Shown: positions 36,320 through 48,282, counted from the first letter of the stretch. The stretch: DNA of 64,000 nucleotides from Paracoccus pantotrophus (GCF_008824185.1 NZ_CP044423.1:819501-883500), one strand, 5' to 3'. Notes: a model not told the origin generated them from the letters alone. Made by a program: numbers and translations.

Positions 36320-36355
36320 GGGACGCTGAAAGTCGCTAACATGGGAGATCGCCTC

Positions 36356-37930
<1,575 letters not shown>

Positions 37931-37943
37931 GGGGAGAGGGCGC

Positions 37944-39386
37944 ATGGAATACGGATTCACCACCGCCGCCTATGTGGTCGCGGCCGTGCTGTTCATCCTG
38001 TCCCTGGGCGGGCTTTCGGGCCAGGAAAGCGCCAAGCGCGCGGTCTGGTACGGCATCGCGGCCATGGCGCTGGCCATCGTGGCGACGCTGATCGGGCCGG
38101 GTTACGGCAATTGGGGGCTGACGCTCATCATGCTGGCCATCGGCGGCGCCGTGGGCTGGGTCGTGGCCAAGCGGGTGCAGATGACCGAGATGCCGCAGCT
38201 GGTCGCGGCCATGCACAGCCTGGTCGGCCTTGCCGCGGTGCTGATCGGCTTCAACGCCCAGTTCGAGCTGGCGCGGGTGATCCGCGTCCGCGCCGCCGAT
38301 GCCGCCGCGCATTTCGAGGGCTTCGCCGCGGTGCTGGCGCACAAGACCCCGGCCGAGATCGCCATGCTGAAGGTCGAGGTCTTCCTGGGCATCTTCATCG
38401 GCGCGGTGACCTTCACCGGCTCGGTGGTGGCCTTCGGCAAGCTTGCGGGCAAGATCGACGGCAAGCCCCGCAAGCTGCCGGGCGGGCATATGCTGAACGC
38501 GGGTGCTTTGGCGCTGTCGGTGCTGCTGGGCATCCTCTATTGCGCCGGGATCGGGCCGGCGGTGCTGTGGCTGCTGCTGATCACGCTGCTGGCCTTCTTC
38601 ATCGGCTATCACCTGATCATGGGCATCGGCGGCGCCGACATGCCGGTGGTGGTGTCGATGCTGAACAGCTATTCCGGCTGGGCGGCGGCGGCGATCGGCT
38701 TCACGCTGGGCAACGACCTGTTGATCGTGGTGGGGGCGCTGGTCGGCTCCTCGGGTGCGATCCTGAGCTACATCATGTGCAAGGCAATGAACCGCAACTT
38801 CGTCAGCGTGATCCTGGGCGGCTTCGGCGGCGAGGCGGGCCCGGCGATGGAGATCGAGGGCGAGCAGGTGGCCATCGACGCCGACGGTGTGGCCGCGGCG
38901 CTGAACGATGCCGACGAGATCATCATCGTGCCGGGCTATGGCATGGCGGTGGCGCAGGCGCAGCAATCGGTGTCGGAGCTGACCCGCAAGCTGCGCGCCA
39001 AGGGCAAGAACGTGCGCTTCGCCATCCATCCGGTGGCGGGCCGTCTGCCGGGGCATATGAACGTGCTCTTGGCCGAGGCCAAGGTGCCCTACGACATCGT
39101 GCTGGAGATGGACGAGATCAACGAGGATTTCCCCTCGACCGACGTCGCGATCGTGATCGGCTCGAACGACATCGTGAACCCGGCGGCGCAGGAGGATCCG
39201 AACTCGCCCATCGCCGGCATGCCGGTTCTGGAGGTCTGGAAGGCCAAGCAGGTGTTCGTGTCGAAACGCGGCCAGGGCACCGGCTATTCCGGCATCGAGA
39301 ACCCGCTGTTCTACAAGGAAAACACGCGCATGTTCTATGGCGACGCAAAGAAGAGCATCGACCAGCTCCTGCCGATGGTCGAATAG
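37944..39386 (+). CDS. pntB: NAD(P) transhydrogenase subunit beta
   Basis: PntB carries most of the proton channel and the NADP(H)-binding domain III. The 480-residue protein has about eight or nine membrane helices in the first 280 residues, then a Rossmann-like domain with GYGMAVAQAQ, HPVAGRLPGHMNVLLAEA, ANDIV-like GSNDIVNPAAQEDPNSPIAGMP and KQVFVSKRGQGTGYSGIEN. It starts 13 bp after pntA behind GGGGAGAGGG and ends the operon at a strong terminator. Confidence 0.97.
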   Translation: MEYGFTTAAYVVAAVLFILSLGGLSGQESAKRAVWYGIAAMALAIVATLIGPGYGNWGLTLIMLAIGGAVGWVVAKRVQMTEMPQLVAAMHSLVGLAAVLIGFNAQFELARVIRVRAADAAAHFEGFAAVLAHKTPAEIAMLKVEVFLGIFIGAVTFTGSVVAFGKLAGKIDGKPRKLPGGHMLNAGALALSVLLGILYCAGIGPAVLWLLLITLLAFFIGYHLIMGIGGADMPVVVSMLNSYSGWAAAAIGFTLGNDLLIVVGALVGSSGAILSYIMCKAMNRNFVSVILGGFGGEAGPAMEIEGEQVAIDADGVAAALNDADEIIIVPGYGMAVAQAQQSVSELTRKLRAKGKNVRFAIHPVAGRLPGHMNVLLAEAKVPYDIVLEMDEINEDFPSTDVAIVIGSNDIVNPAAQEDPNSPIAGMPVLEVWKAKQVFVSKRGQGTGYSGIENPLFYKENTRMFYGDAKKSIDQLLPMVE

Positions 39387-39435
39387 GCGGCCGCGAAAGG
39401 CGGGCCCGCCGGCCCGCCCCTTGCGACAGAACGGG

Positions 39436-39468
39436 AAAGAGCCGCAAGATGCGGCTCTTTTCTTTTTC
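39436..39468 (+). terminator. Strong intrinsic terminator of pntAB
   Basis: The AAAGAGCCGC/GCGGCTCTTT stem (39436-39445 and 39451-39460) is followed by TCTTTTTC. A second GC hairpin lies between this and the pntB stop codon. Confidence 0.8.
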
Positions 39469-39631
39469 GGCATGGGTATAAGGCCCGAGGTGGCGGCGAT
39501 GCGCCATCCATGCTGCTGCCAAGGCCGTGTGGCCGAATGCCGGCGCCCCTGTCCCAAGGGCCAAGCTGGGCAGCCGGCACCCGCGAAAGCGCGGCTGTCC
39601 GCCCGTCCCGATCCGGAAATCAATCGTTCAG
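39469..39631. other. Intergenic stretch with no gene found
   Basis: This is the middle of the 309-bp gap between convergent pntB and purF. Small open frames cross it but none has a ribosome-binding site or recognisable sequence. Apart from the two flanking terminators I see nothing in it. Confidence 0.5.
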
Positions 39632-39664
39632 AAAGAGGGAGAGCCCGTATTGATACCGGCTCTC
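39632..39664 (-). terminator. Intrinsic terminator of purF
   Basis: Read leftward, a GAGAGCC/GGGCTCTC stem with an 11-base loop is followed by CCTCTTTC. It lies about 30 bp after the purF stop codon. Confidence 0.65.
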
Positions 39665-39695
39665 ATCCGGGCATGGCACAGCACCGCCGGAGCGG

Positions 39696-41195
39696 TCATT
39701 CTGCCGCGTGGCCGGTGACGGGGTTCGGGACGCCGGCGGATTTCATGCGAAAGCCGCGCTCAAGCTGGTCGAAGGGCGCCACCGGATATTCGCCCGAGAA
39801 GCAGGCGTCGCAATATTGCGGGCAGGCATTGTTGCGGCCCTTGGCCTCGCCCACGGCGCGATAGAGACCGTCCAGCGACACGAAGGCCAGGCTGTCGACG
39901 CCGATCCATTCGCGCATCTCCTCCTCGGACATCTGCGCCGCCAACAGCTTTTCGCGGTCGGGCGTGTCCACGCCGTAGAAGCAGGGCCAGGCGGTGGGCG
40001 GGCTTGCGATCCGGAAATGCACCTCGGCCGCGCCTGCATCCAGGATCATGTCCTTGATCTTGCGGCTGGTCGTGCCGCGCACCACGGAATCGTCCACCAG
40101 CACCACGCGCTTGCCCTTGACCAGCGCCCGGTTGACGTTGAGCTTCAGCCGCACGCCCATGTTGCGGATCTGCTCGGTCGGCTCGATGAAGGTCCGGCCC
40201 ATGTACTGGTTGCGGATGATGCCCATGCCGAAGGGGATGCCGCTTTCATGGGCATAGCCGATGGCGGCGGGAGTGCCGCTGTCGGGCACCGGGCAGACCA
40301 GGTCGGCCTCGACCGGGGCTTCGCGCGCCAGTTCCACGCCGATCTGGCGCCGGGTCTCGTAGACCGAGCGGCCGCCGATGATCGAATCGGGGCGCGAGAA
40401 ATAGACATGCTCGAAGATGCAGAACCGGCCCTTGGACGGGCCGAAGGGCCGCGAGCTTTCGACCTCGCCCTTGGAGATCACCACCATCTCGCCCGGCTCG
40501 ATCTCGCGCAGGAACTCGGCGCCGATGATGTCGAGCGCGCAGGTTTCCGAGGCCAGCACGAAGCCGTCCTCGCCGATGCGGCCCAGCACCAGCGGCCGCA
40601 CGCCCAAGGGGTCGCGCACGCCGATCAGCTTGGTGCGGGTCATGGCGATCACCGCGAAGGCGCCCTCGACCCGGCGCAGCGCATCCTTCATCCGCTCGGG
40701 GATATTGCGCTGTATCGAACGCGCCATCAGGTGGATGATGCATTCGGTATCCGAGGAGGACTGGAAGATCGAGCCGCGCTCGATCAGCTCGCGCCGCAGG
40801 GCCATGGCATTGGTGATATTGCCGTTATGCGCCACGGCGCAGCCGCCCATGGCGAATTCGCCGAAGAAGGGCTGCACGTCGCGGATCGCCGTCGCCGCCT
40901 TGGTGCCGGCGGTGGAATAGCGCACATGGCCGATGGCGAGCGAGCCGGGCAGGGTCTCCATCAGGCTTTGCTTGGTGAAATTGTCGCGCACATAGCCGAA
41001 GCGGTGGGCGCTGTTGAAGCCCTGCTCGGCATCGTGGCTGACGATGCCGCCGGCCTCCTGACCGCGATGCTGCAAGGCATGCAGCCCCAATGCGACGAAA
41101 TTGGCGGCATCCGTCACTCCGATCACGCCGAACACGCCGCATTCTTCATGCAGGCGGTCGGAATCGAAGGGATGGGCAAGGAATGGCTGCATCAT
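39696..41195 (-). CDS. purF: Amidophosphoribosyltransferase
   Basis: PurF makes phosphoribosylamine from PRPP and glutamine, the first committed step of purine synthesis. The N-terminal nucleophile glutaminase domain starts after a short propeptide: EECGVFGVIG places the catalytic cysteine near residue 19, so cleavage before it is needed. The C-terminal PRTase motif VVLVDDSVVRGTTSRK is intact. The protein has about 499 residues from ATG 41195; an adjacent ATG and an upstream GTG are alternatives. It lies downstream of radA and cvpA on the same strand. Confidence 0.96.
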   Translation of the reverse strand: MMQPFLAHPFDSDRLHEECGVFGVIGVTDAANFVALGLHALQHRGQEAGGIVSHDAEQGFNSAHRFGYVRDNFTKQSLMETLPGSLAIGHVRYSTAGTKAATAIRDVQPFFGEFAMGGCAVAHNGNITNAMALRRELIERGSIFQSSSDTECIIHLMARSIQRNIPERMKDALRRVEGAFAVIAMTRTKLIGVRDPLGVRPLVLGRIGEDGFVLASETCALDIIGAEFLREIEPGEMVVISKGEVESSRPFGPSKGRFCIFEHVYFSRPDSIIGGRSVYETRRQIGVELAREAPVEADLVCPVPDSGTPAAIGYAHESGIPFGMGIIRNQYMGRTFIEPTEQIRNMGVRLKLNVNRALVKGKRVVLVDDSVVRGTTSRKIKDMILDAGAAEVHFRIASPPTAWPCFYGVDTPDREKLLAAQMSEEEMREWIGVDSLAFVSLDGLYRAVGEAKGRNNACPQYCDACFSGEYPVAPFDQLERGFRMKSAGVPNPVTGHAAE

Positions 41196-41328
41196 CACCG
41201 ACTCTTGGGGCTATTCCGGGGCAGGGGTATATGGGACGCTTGACGCCAATCTAGGGTGTCAGGCGGGCGAAGTCACGCCCCACGGCCATCGCGGGGCGCA
41301 TTTTATGTCACAAATTGGCCATATCGGC

Positions 41329-41940
41329 TCAATTCGCCGGCGCGGCGGGAGCCGGAGTGGGCGTCTGGGCATCGACCGGCTGGCCCGTGGGCGCGCAGCT
41401 GCGCACCAGCTGCTCATAGCGGCTGACCACCCAGCCCGGCGCGTCCTGCGGGATCTGCTGGTCCATCTGGCCACGCATGCGCTCGAACACCTGGGCCGAG
41501 CGGGAATTGTCCACCACCGCCACGGGCTGGCTGGCCATCACCCGGTCATAGACGATGAAGGCGATGGCGACGAGCAGGATGCCGCGCGCCACCCCGAACA
41601 GGAAGCCCATGCCCTGGTCCACGCCGCCGAGCGCCGAGCGCTGCACCACCGAGGAGAACAGCGGCGTGATGATGGAAAACAGCACCAGCGCCAGCGCAAA
41701 GACCGCGGCGAAGCCGGCGATGGTGGCCAGTTCGCAGCTGTCGGCCAGGAACTTGTTCAGCCCCGGCACCTGCGCCACCATCGGCCGCACCGTCGGCGCG
41801 AAGATGAAGGCCAGCACGGCCGCGCCGATCCAGCCCAGGATCGCCAGCGATTCGCGCACGAATCCCCGCGCATAGGCCAGGATCGCCGAGAGGATGATCA
41901 CGGCTGCGACGATGCCGTCGATGATGGTGAATCCGTCCAT
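41329..41940 (-). CDS. CvpA family membrane protein
   Basis: This 203-residue protein has four hydrophobic segments in the first 120 residues (TIIDGIVAAVIILSAILAYARG begins the family signature) and a Pro/Ala-rich tail. CvpA proteins are linked to colicin V production and envelope stress in other bacteria; the biochemical role is unknown. The ATG at 41938-41940 has AAAGGG upstream. The cvpA-purF neighbourhood is conserved in many bacteria; here the gap to purF is 133 bp. Confidence 0.85.
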   Translation of the reverse strand: MDGFTIIDGIVAAVIILSAILAYARGFVRESLAILGWIGAAVLAFIFAPTVRPMVAQVPGLNKFLADSCELATIAGFAAVFALALVLFSIITPLFSSVVQRSALGGVDQGMGFLFGVARGILLVAIAFIVYDRVMASQPVAVVDNSRSAQVFERMRGQMDQQIPQDAPGWVVSRYEQLVRSCAPTGQPVDAQTPTPAPAAPAN

Positions 41941-41983
41941 TTTCACGCCCTTTCGCGGGATTGTCCGCGTCTTTGGGACGAGT

Positions 41984-43347
<1,364 letters not shown>

Positions 43348-43416
43348 GGCCGTTATCTGGCAGATTGCGCGGGCGCGCGCCAGCCGGGAAGGGCGCTGCC
43401 GGCGGCGCGGTCCCCT

Positions 43417-43443
43417 GGGTATTTGGGGAACGAAGAAGCCGGG
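43417..43443 (+). repeat. Dispersed GGGTATTTGG-type repeat, copy F
   Basis: The core GGGTATTTGGGGAACGAAGA lies in the 147-bp gap between the UbiH-type gene and radA, 26 bp before copy G in the same orientation. Confidence 0.75.
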
Positions 43444-43469
43444 TCGCGCCAGGCGGGCGCGGCCGGATG

Positions 43470-43493
43470 AGTGTTTGGGAACGGTGAAAGCGG
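43470..43493 (+). repeat. Dispersed GGGTATTTGG-type repeat, copy G (degenerate)
   Basis: GAGTGTTTGGGAACGGTGAA is a diverged copy ending at the stop codon of the minus-strand UbiH-type gene, like copy A beside its neighbour. Confidence 0.55.
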
Positions 43494-43494
43494 C

Positions 43495-44685
43495 TCAGGT
43501 CACGCCCAGGCCGGCGCGCATCATGATGCGGCGCACCGGGGCGACGGCGTAGAGCCCGCCCAGGGCGGCAGCGCGCAGATCGCGCAGGGGACGCGCCGAG
43601 ATCATGCTGGCGCGGTTCAGCGCGTCGATGCCGATCAGCCGCGCCAGCGCCTCGGGGCGGCGGCGGCGTTCATAGGCGGCGAGCGAGTCCGCACTGCCGG
43701 GATCGCCGGCCGAAAGCGCGATCAGGGCGCCGAGATCGGCAAGGCTCATATTCAGCCCCTGCGCGCCGATGGGCGGCACGACATGCGCCGCCTCGGCGAT
43801 CAGCGCCGTGCGGGGACCGGTGAAGCGGTCGGCGATCTGGCTGATGATCGGCCATTCCGTCAGCCGCGTGGCCTGGGTCAGATGGCCCAGCACCCCGGCC
43901 GAGCGGCGGTTCAGCTCGGCCTCGAAATCCTCGGGCGGCAGGGCGCGCAGCCGGGCGGTTTCCGGGCCGCGCTCCATCCAGACCACGGCCGAGGAGGGCT
44001 TGCCGTCGCGATCGGGCAGGGGAACCAGGGTGAAGGGGCCGCCCGAGCGGTGGATCTCTGTCGAGACATTGTCGTGCGGGCGGTCATGGGTGACGGCGAA
44101 GGCCAGCGCCTTTTGCCCGTAGCGCAGCGTGCGGATGCCGATGCCGAGCGCCTCGCGGGTGGGCGAGTTGCGGCCGTCGGCGCCGATCACCAGCCTGGCC
44201 CGGATGCGGCTGCCATCGGTCAGGGTGGCCAGCGCCTCGCTGTCGCGCGCCACCAGCCCCGCGGTGCCGGTGCCGGGCAGGAAGCGGACGTTTTGCAGGC
44301 TGGCGAGCCGTGCTGAGATTTCCCGCTTGAGCAGCCAGTTCGGCAGGTTCCAGCCGAAGGGCTGGTCCGAGATCTCGGAGGCGTCGAAATCGCGGGTGAG
44401 CCGCGCCTGCGACAATTTCCCGCCCGCGTCGATGATGCGCATGACCTGGAGCGCGGTGGCATGCGGCGCGAGGCGGTCCCAGAGCCCGGCCGCCTGCAGC
44501 ACCGCGATCGAGGGGTGCAGGAAGGCGGTGCTGCGCAGGTCCGAACCCTGGGCGCCTTCCTCGGTCACGGGCGGGGCGGGGTCCACGCAGGTCACGGAAT
44601 GCCCGGCGCTGCCGAAGGCGGCCGCGGCGATCAGCCCGGCGATGCCGCCGCCGGAAACGAGGATCTCGGTATCGTCGATCTGCAT
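43495..44685 (-). CDS. UbiH/COQ6 family FAD-dependent hydroxylase
   Basis: This 396-residue flavoprotein monooxygenase probably hydroxylates a ubiquinone precursor ring. It has the FAD-binding VSGGGIAGLIAAAAFGSAG (10-28), the GADGRNSPTREALGI motif near 168 and the C-terminal EAAHVVPPIGAQGLNMSLAD block near 297, all typical of UbiH/UbiF/UbiI/COQ6 enzymes. The exact ring position cannot be told from sequence. Two repeat copies separate it from radA. Confidence 0.85.
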   Translation of the reverse strand: MQIDDTEILVSGGGIAGLIAAAAFGSAGHSVTCVDPAPPVTEEGAQGSDLRSTAFLHPSIAVLQAAGLWDRLAPHATALQVMRIIDAGGKLSQARLTRDFDASEISDQPFGWNLPNWLLKREISARLASLQNVRFLPGTGTAGLVARDSEALATLTDGSRIRARLVIGADGRNSPTREALGIGIRTLRYGQKALAFAVTHDRPHDNVSTEIHRSGGPFTLVPLPDRDGKPSSAVVWMERGPETARLRALPPEDFEAELNRRSAGVLGHLTQATRLTEWPIISQIADRFTGPRTALIAEAAHVVPPIGAQGLNMSLADLGALIALSAGDPGSADSLAAYERRRRPEALARLIGIDALNRASMISARPLRDLRAAALGGLYAVAPVRRIMMRAGLGVT

Positions 44686-44727
44686 GGTCTGGCGCCAGGG
44701 CTGGTGAGGGGGGCGGTGCGGGCCGGC

Positions 44728-44925
44728 CTAGAACCCGGCCGCATAGGCGGCGAGCATGGCGAACATCAGCACGGTCGCCGCAAGGGCGAGCATGCCGAGC
44801 GCCGGCAGGCCCCAGAGCAGGAGGCCGACAACCGCCAGCACGACGACCAGCAGCGCGAAGGTGAAAAGGAAGGTGGCGGTGCGCGCCTCGGCCTGCGCCT
44901 CGGCGGGGGTGAGTGGTTCGGACAT
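44728..44925 (-). CDS. Small two-helix membrane protein
   Basis: This 65-residue protein starts with a polar SEPLTPAEAQAEARTAT segment followed by two hydrophobic helices (about 17-40 and 43-63). AGGGAA lies upstream of the ATG at 44923-44925. It sits between the HAD nucleotidase gene and the UbiH-type gene on the same strand with short gaps, so all three may be co-transcribed. I do not recognise a family. Confidence 0.7.
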   Translation of the reverse strand: MSEPLTPAEAQAEARTATFLFTFALLVVVLAVVGLLLWGLPALGMLALAATVLMFAMLAAYAAGF

Positions 44926-44965
44926 GCGCGTTCCCTGTTTTTCTTGGGTTTCCTGTCGGCGAGGG

Positions 44966-45652
44966 TCAAATCTTAGCCAAGCTTGGGCTTGCGGCAAGCC
45001 CGCGCAGGAAGGCAGCCAGATCCCCGGTGCGGTGATGCACATGCGGGCCATGGTCGTGATCCTGGGCCAGTTCGTCGGGGCCGTGGCGGCCTGGACCGAC
45101 CAGAATCGTCCGCATTCCAAGCGAATGCGGGATGGCGAGGTTCCGGGGGTCGTCCTCGAACATGGCGGCCTGGGCGGGGTCGAATCCCTCGGCGGCCTGG
45201 ACTGCGGCATAAGCGCGCGGATCGGGCTTGGGGTGAAAATCCGCCTCCTCGACGCCATGGATGGCGTCGAAGACCATCAGCCCGCGATGTTCCAGCACCC
45301 GCGCCGCATAGGCGCTGTCGCCGTTGGTGTGCACGATCTTGCGGCCGGGCAGGGCGGCGATCAGCCCGGCCAGTTCCGGGTCGGGGGTCAGCACCGTGAA
45401 GTCGATGTCATGGACCTCGCGCAGATAGGGCAGCGGATCGACGCCATGCTCGGCCATCAGCCCGGCCAGGGTGGTGCCGTGGCTGCGCCAGTAATGGCTG
45501 CGCAGCCGGTTGGCCTCGGGTTCGGTCACGCGCAGCTCGCGCATGACGAAGGCGGTCATGCGCCGCTCGATCTGGGCGAAAAGCCTGACCTCGGGCGCAT
45601 AAAGCGTGTTGTCCAGATCGAAGATCCAGGTGGTGACATGCCGAAAATCCAT
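44966..45652 (-). CDS. HAD-superfamily pyrimidine 5'-nucleotidase-like hydrolase
   Basis: This 228-residue HAD hydrolase has motif I FDLDNTLYAP (11-20) with the nucleophile and acid/base aspartates, motif II VHTNGD, a motif III lysine in HPKPDPRAY and motif IV FEDDPRNL. The sequence pattern resembles the yeast SDT1/PHM8-type pyrimidine 5'-nucleotidases. It is divergent from the GntR regulator gene. Confidence 0.85.
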   Translation of the reverse strand: MDFRHVTTWIFDLDNTLYAPEVRLFAQIERRMTAFVMRELRVTEPEANRLRSHYWRSHGTTLAGLMAEHGVDPLPYLREVHDIDFTVLTPDPELAGLIAALPGRKIVHTNGDSAYAARVLEHRGLMVFDAIHGVEEADFHPKPDPRAYAAVQAAEGFDPAQAAMFEDDPRNLAIPHSLGMRTILVGPGRHGPDELAQDHDHGPHVHHRTGDLAAFLRGLAASPSLAKI

Positions 45653-45716
45653 GGCCCCTGCCTAAACCCGCGGCATGGCGCTTGCAATCGCCGTTCCGAG
45701 CGCGGATCGTGCGGGC

Positions 45717-46352
45717 ATGAAAGACGCCTATTCCCTGATCCTCTCTGCCATCGACAATGGCATCTATCGCCCCGGCGACAGGCTGGTCGAATCCGAGCTG
45801 GCCGAACGCTTCGGCGTCTCGCGCACCCCGGTCCGCGAGGCGCTGCAGCGGCTGGAGACCCAGTCCATGCTCAAGCGCGACGGGCGCAGCCTGATCGTCG
45901 CCACGCTGGACCACAACCAGCTGGCCGAGCTTTACACCGTGCGCGCCGAGCTTGAGGCGCTGGCGGCGCGGCTGGCCGCCCGCCACGCCACGCCCGAAGA
46001 GGTGCGCGTGCTGGCCGGCATGGTCGAGGACGACCGCGCCATCCTGGGCGATCCGCAGGCGCTGGCACGGGCGAATCGCCGCTTTCACCACCAGATCCAC
46101 CTGGCCTCGCATAACCGCTACCTGGTGCAGCAGCTGGACCTGGTGCATCGCAGTATGGCCTTGATGGCGCGCACCAGCCTGGCGGCGCAGGGCCGCGACG
46201 TGGTCACGCTGGACGAGCATCAGGCCATCGTCGATGCCATCGCCGCCCATGACGGGGCGGCTGCCGAGCAGGCGCTGCGCCACCATATCTCGATGGCCTT
46301 CGAGACCCGGCTGAAGGAAGAGGCGCGGCTGGCAGAGGAGGACGAGGGCTGA
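45717..46352 (+). CDS. GntR family transcriptional regulator (FCD domain)
   Basis: This regulator of about 211 residues has an N-terminal winged helix with LVESELAERFGVSRTPVREALQRLE (about 24-48) and a C-terminal FCD domain with the metal-binding pattern around NRRFHHQIH and HQAIVDAIAAHD. The ligand is probably an organic acid, but is not predictable. ATG 45717 gives the usual family start and leaves about 64 bp for divergent promoters; an in-frame ATG at 45675 is possible. It overlaps the glycosylase gene by one base. Confidence 0.85.
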   Translation: MKDAYSLILSAIDNGIYRPGDRLVESELAERFGVSRTPVREALQRLETQSMLKRDGRSLIVATLDHNQLAELYTVRAELEALAARLAARHATPEEVRVLAGMVEDDRAILGDPQALARANRRFHHQIHLASHNRYLVQQLDLVHRSMALMARTSLAAQGRDVVTLDEHQAIVDAIAAHDGAAAEQALRHHISMAFETRLKEEARLAEEDEG

Positions 46353-46975
46353 TGCGCGAGATCCGCGCCGCCGCCGATCTGGAGGAAGGCGCGGCGCATC
46401 TGATGCGCGCCTGCCCGGTCTGGGCGCGCGAATTGCCGGCGCTGCTGCCCCTGCCGCTGCGGCGCTGGCCCGAGGGCTTTCCGGCGATCCGCGATGCCGT
46501 CGTCTCGCAACAGATCTCGGCCCAGGCCGCGAGTGCCATCGGCGCGCGCATGGCCGCGGCCGGCCTGGCCGATGAGGCGGGGATCGCTGCGGCCGATGAC
46601 GAGGCGCTGCGCGCCGTGGGCCTGTCGCGGCCGAAGATCCGCTATTTGCGCGGCATCGCCGTGGCGCAGCTCGATTGGGACGGCCTGCGGGTGCTGCCCG
46701 ACGAGGAGGTGATCGCCCGGCTGACCGCGCTGCCGGGCATCGGGCGCTGGACCGCCGACATCTATCTGAAATTCGCGCTTGGCCGGGCGGATGCCTTTGC
46801 CGCGGGCGACCTGGCACTGGCCGAGGCGGCGCGGCTGCTCTACGCCCTGCCGGACCGGCCGCGCCCGGCGGCGCTGGCCGAACTGGCCGAGCCCTGGCGG
46901 CCCTGGCGGGCGGTTGCGGCGCGCGCCCTCTGGGCCTATTACCGGGTCGCAAAAGGGCGCGAGGGCGTCCGCTGA
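46352..46975 (+). CDS. HhH-GPD DNA glycosylase (AlkA-like)
   Basis: This 207-residue base-excision repair enzyme probably removes alkylated bases. The helix-hairpin-helix LTALPGIGRWTADIYLKFALG is near 127-147, followed by the GPD-loop aspartate in RADAFAAGDLALAEA. It lacks an AlkA N-terminal extension and any Fe-S cysteine cluster. The ATG overlaps the GntR stop (TGATG), so the two are translationally coupled; regulation by the GntR protein is possible. Confidence 0.88.
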   Translation: MREIRAAADLEEGAAHLMRACPVWARELPALLPLPLRRWPEGFPAIRDAVVSQQISAQAASAIGARMAAAGLADEAGIAAADDEALRAVGLSRPKIRYLRGIAVAQLDWDGLRVLPDEEVIARLTALPGIGRWTADIYLKFALGRADAFAAGDLALAEAARLLYALPDRPRPAALAELAEPWRPWRAVAARALWAYYRVAKGREGVR

Positions 46976-46986
46976 AGGGGGACGAG

Positions 46987-47646
46987 ATGCCGCGCGAGTT
47001 GAAATCCGAACGCAAGGGCCCGCGCAAGGCCGATTCGGCGGTGGTCTTCCTGCACGGCTATGGCGCCGACGGGGCCGACCTGCTGGGCCTGGCCGACCCG
47101 CTGGCGCCGCATCTGCCCGGCACCGCCTTCTATGCCCCGAACGCGCCCGAACGCTGCGTGAACAATCCCATGGGCTATCAATGGTTTCCGATCCCCTGGA
47201 TGGACGGTTCGTCCGAGGCGCAGGCCCAGGCCTCGGCCGCGCAATCCTTCCAGGACATCAATGCCTTCCTGGACAAGGTTCTGGCGGATGAGGGGCTGGG
47301 CGCGGATCGGCTGGCGCTGGTCGGCTTTTCGCAGGGCACGATGATGGCGCTGGCCGTCGCCCCGCAGCGCGACGAGGAGATCGCCGGGGTGGTGGGCTTT
47401 TCCGGCCGGCTGCTGGATGCCGAGAACCTGACGCCGGCGCGGGTCAAGCCGCCGGTGCTGCTGATCCATGGCGACCAGGATCCGGTCGTGCCCTTCGAAA
47501 GCATGGGCATCGCCGGCGAGGCGCTGCAAAAGGCCGGGTTCACCGTCTATGGCCATGTGATGAAGGGCACGGGGCACGGCATCTCGCCCGACGGGCTGTC
47601 GGTCGCGCTGGCCTTCCTGAAAGAGCGGTTTGCCGCCGGGTCATAG
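46987..47646 (+). CDS. Alpha/beta hydrolase, carboxylesterase/phospholipase family
   Basis: This 219-residue enzyme has the nucleophile elbow GFSQGT (serine near 118), the acid in LIHGDQDPVVP and the histidine in KGTGHGISPD, completing a Ser-Asp-His triad. It resembles the short carboxylesterase YpfH/acyl-protein thioesterase group. There is no signal peptide. It begins 11 bp after the glycosylase gene behind GGGGGACGAG, making a likely three-gene operon with gntR-type and glycosylase genes. Confidence 0.87.
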   Translation: MPRELKSERKGPRKADSAVVFLHGYGADGADLLGLADPLAPHLPGTAFYAPNAPERCVNNPMGYQWFPIPWMDGSSEAQAQASAAQSFQDINAFLDKVLADEGLGADRLALVGFSQGTMMALAVAPQRDEEIAGVVGFSGRLLDAENLTPARVKPPVLLIHGDQDPVVPFESMGIAGEALQKAGFTVYGHVMKGTGHGISPDGLSVALAFLKERFAAGS

Positions 47647-47722
47647 GGTTTTCGCCCGGTTTCGCACTTGCGAAACGGTCCGCAGCCCCTACCTTTGAAG
47701 TAAGGAGCCAAGGAGGACGCAT

Positions 47723-47824
47723 ATGACCCTGATCTGGATGACTGCAATCGCCCTGATTCCGGCCGGCATGGTTTCCCTGCGCCTTCTGGCGCCGCAGCCC
47801 GCCGCGGTGCGCGCCCGTCGCTGA
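47723..47824 (+). CDS. 33-residue single-helix membrane microprotein
   Basis: ATG 47723 has an excellent AAGGAGG ribosome-binding site 8 bp upstream and a TGA at 47822. The product is 33 residues: a hydrophobic helix (TLIWMTAIALIPAGMVSLRLL) and a basic C-terminus (RARR), as in small inner-membrane proteins with the tail in the cytoplasm. It was found by eye because it is short. No family is recognised. It lies between the hydrolase and the convergent VOC gene. Confidence 0.6.
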   Translation: MTLIWMTAIALIPAGMVSLRLLAPQPAAVRARR

Positions 47825-47847
47825 CCTTCCCGGCCGGCCCCGCGGGC

Positions 47848-48282
47848 TCACGCCCAGATCGCGGGGTCGGCGATCTCGATCGAGTTCCCGGCAGGATCGC
47901 GGAAATACAGCGAGCGGCCGCCCTGGGGCCAGGTGAAATCGGCCTCGATCCCTATTCCCGATGCTTCCAGATGCGCGCGCCAGGCGTCGAATGCGCCGGG
48001 CGCGGCGCCCATGCAGAAATGCCCCGGTCCCTTGCTGCCATGCGGCGGCACGGGCAGGCGGGCGCCGGGCTTGGGCGGCACCCGCGTTGCGCTGGCGCGA
48101 AACACCAGCAGCACCTGCGCCCCGCAGCGAAAGAAGACATGCCGGCCGGGCACGCGGGCAATTTCCTCCAGGCCGATGATGCCGGTCCAGAAACGGGCGG
48201 CCTCGTCCAGATCCTCGGCGTAGAGCGCGGATTCCAGCGTGCCGATCAGCTTGGGCGGGGTTGTGGGCGGCGGTGGCGTCAT
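47848..48282 (-). CDS. VOC superfamily (glyoxalase/bleomycin resistance) protein
   Basis: This 144-residue protein has paired betaalphabetabetabeta modules, with ESALYAEDLDEAARFWTGIIGLE at the N-terminal half and SLYFRDPAGNSIEIADP in the second, holding the usual metal ligands. Members are dioxygenases, isomerases or resistance proteins; the substrate is not predictable. The ATG at 48280-48282 is preferred over the upstream open frame. It is divergent from the Gdx-type exporter. Confidence 0.82.
   Translation of the reverse strand: MTPPPPTTPPKLIGTLESALYAEDLDEAARFWTGIIGLEEIARVPGRHVFFRCGAQVLLVFRASATRVPPKPGARLPVPPHGSKGPGHFCMGAAPGAFDAWRAHLEASGIGIEADFTWPQGGRSLYFRDPAGNSIEIADPAIWA

Noticed and set aside
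41220..41240. A further repeat copy before purF
   Set aside because: GGGGTATATGGGACG resembles the core, but too few positions match to count it.
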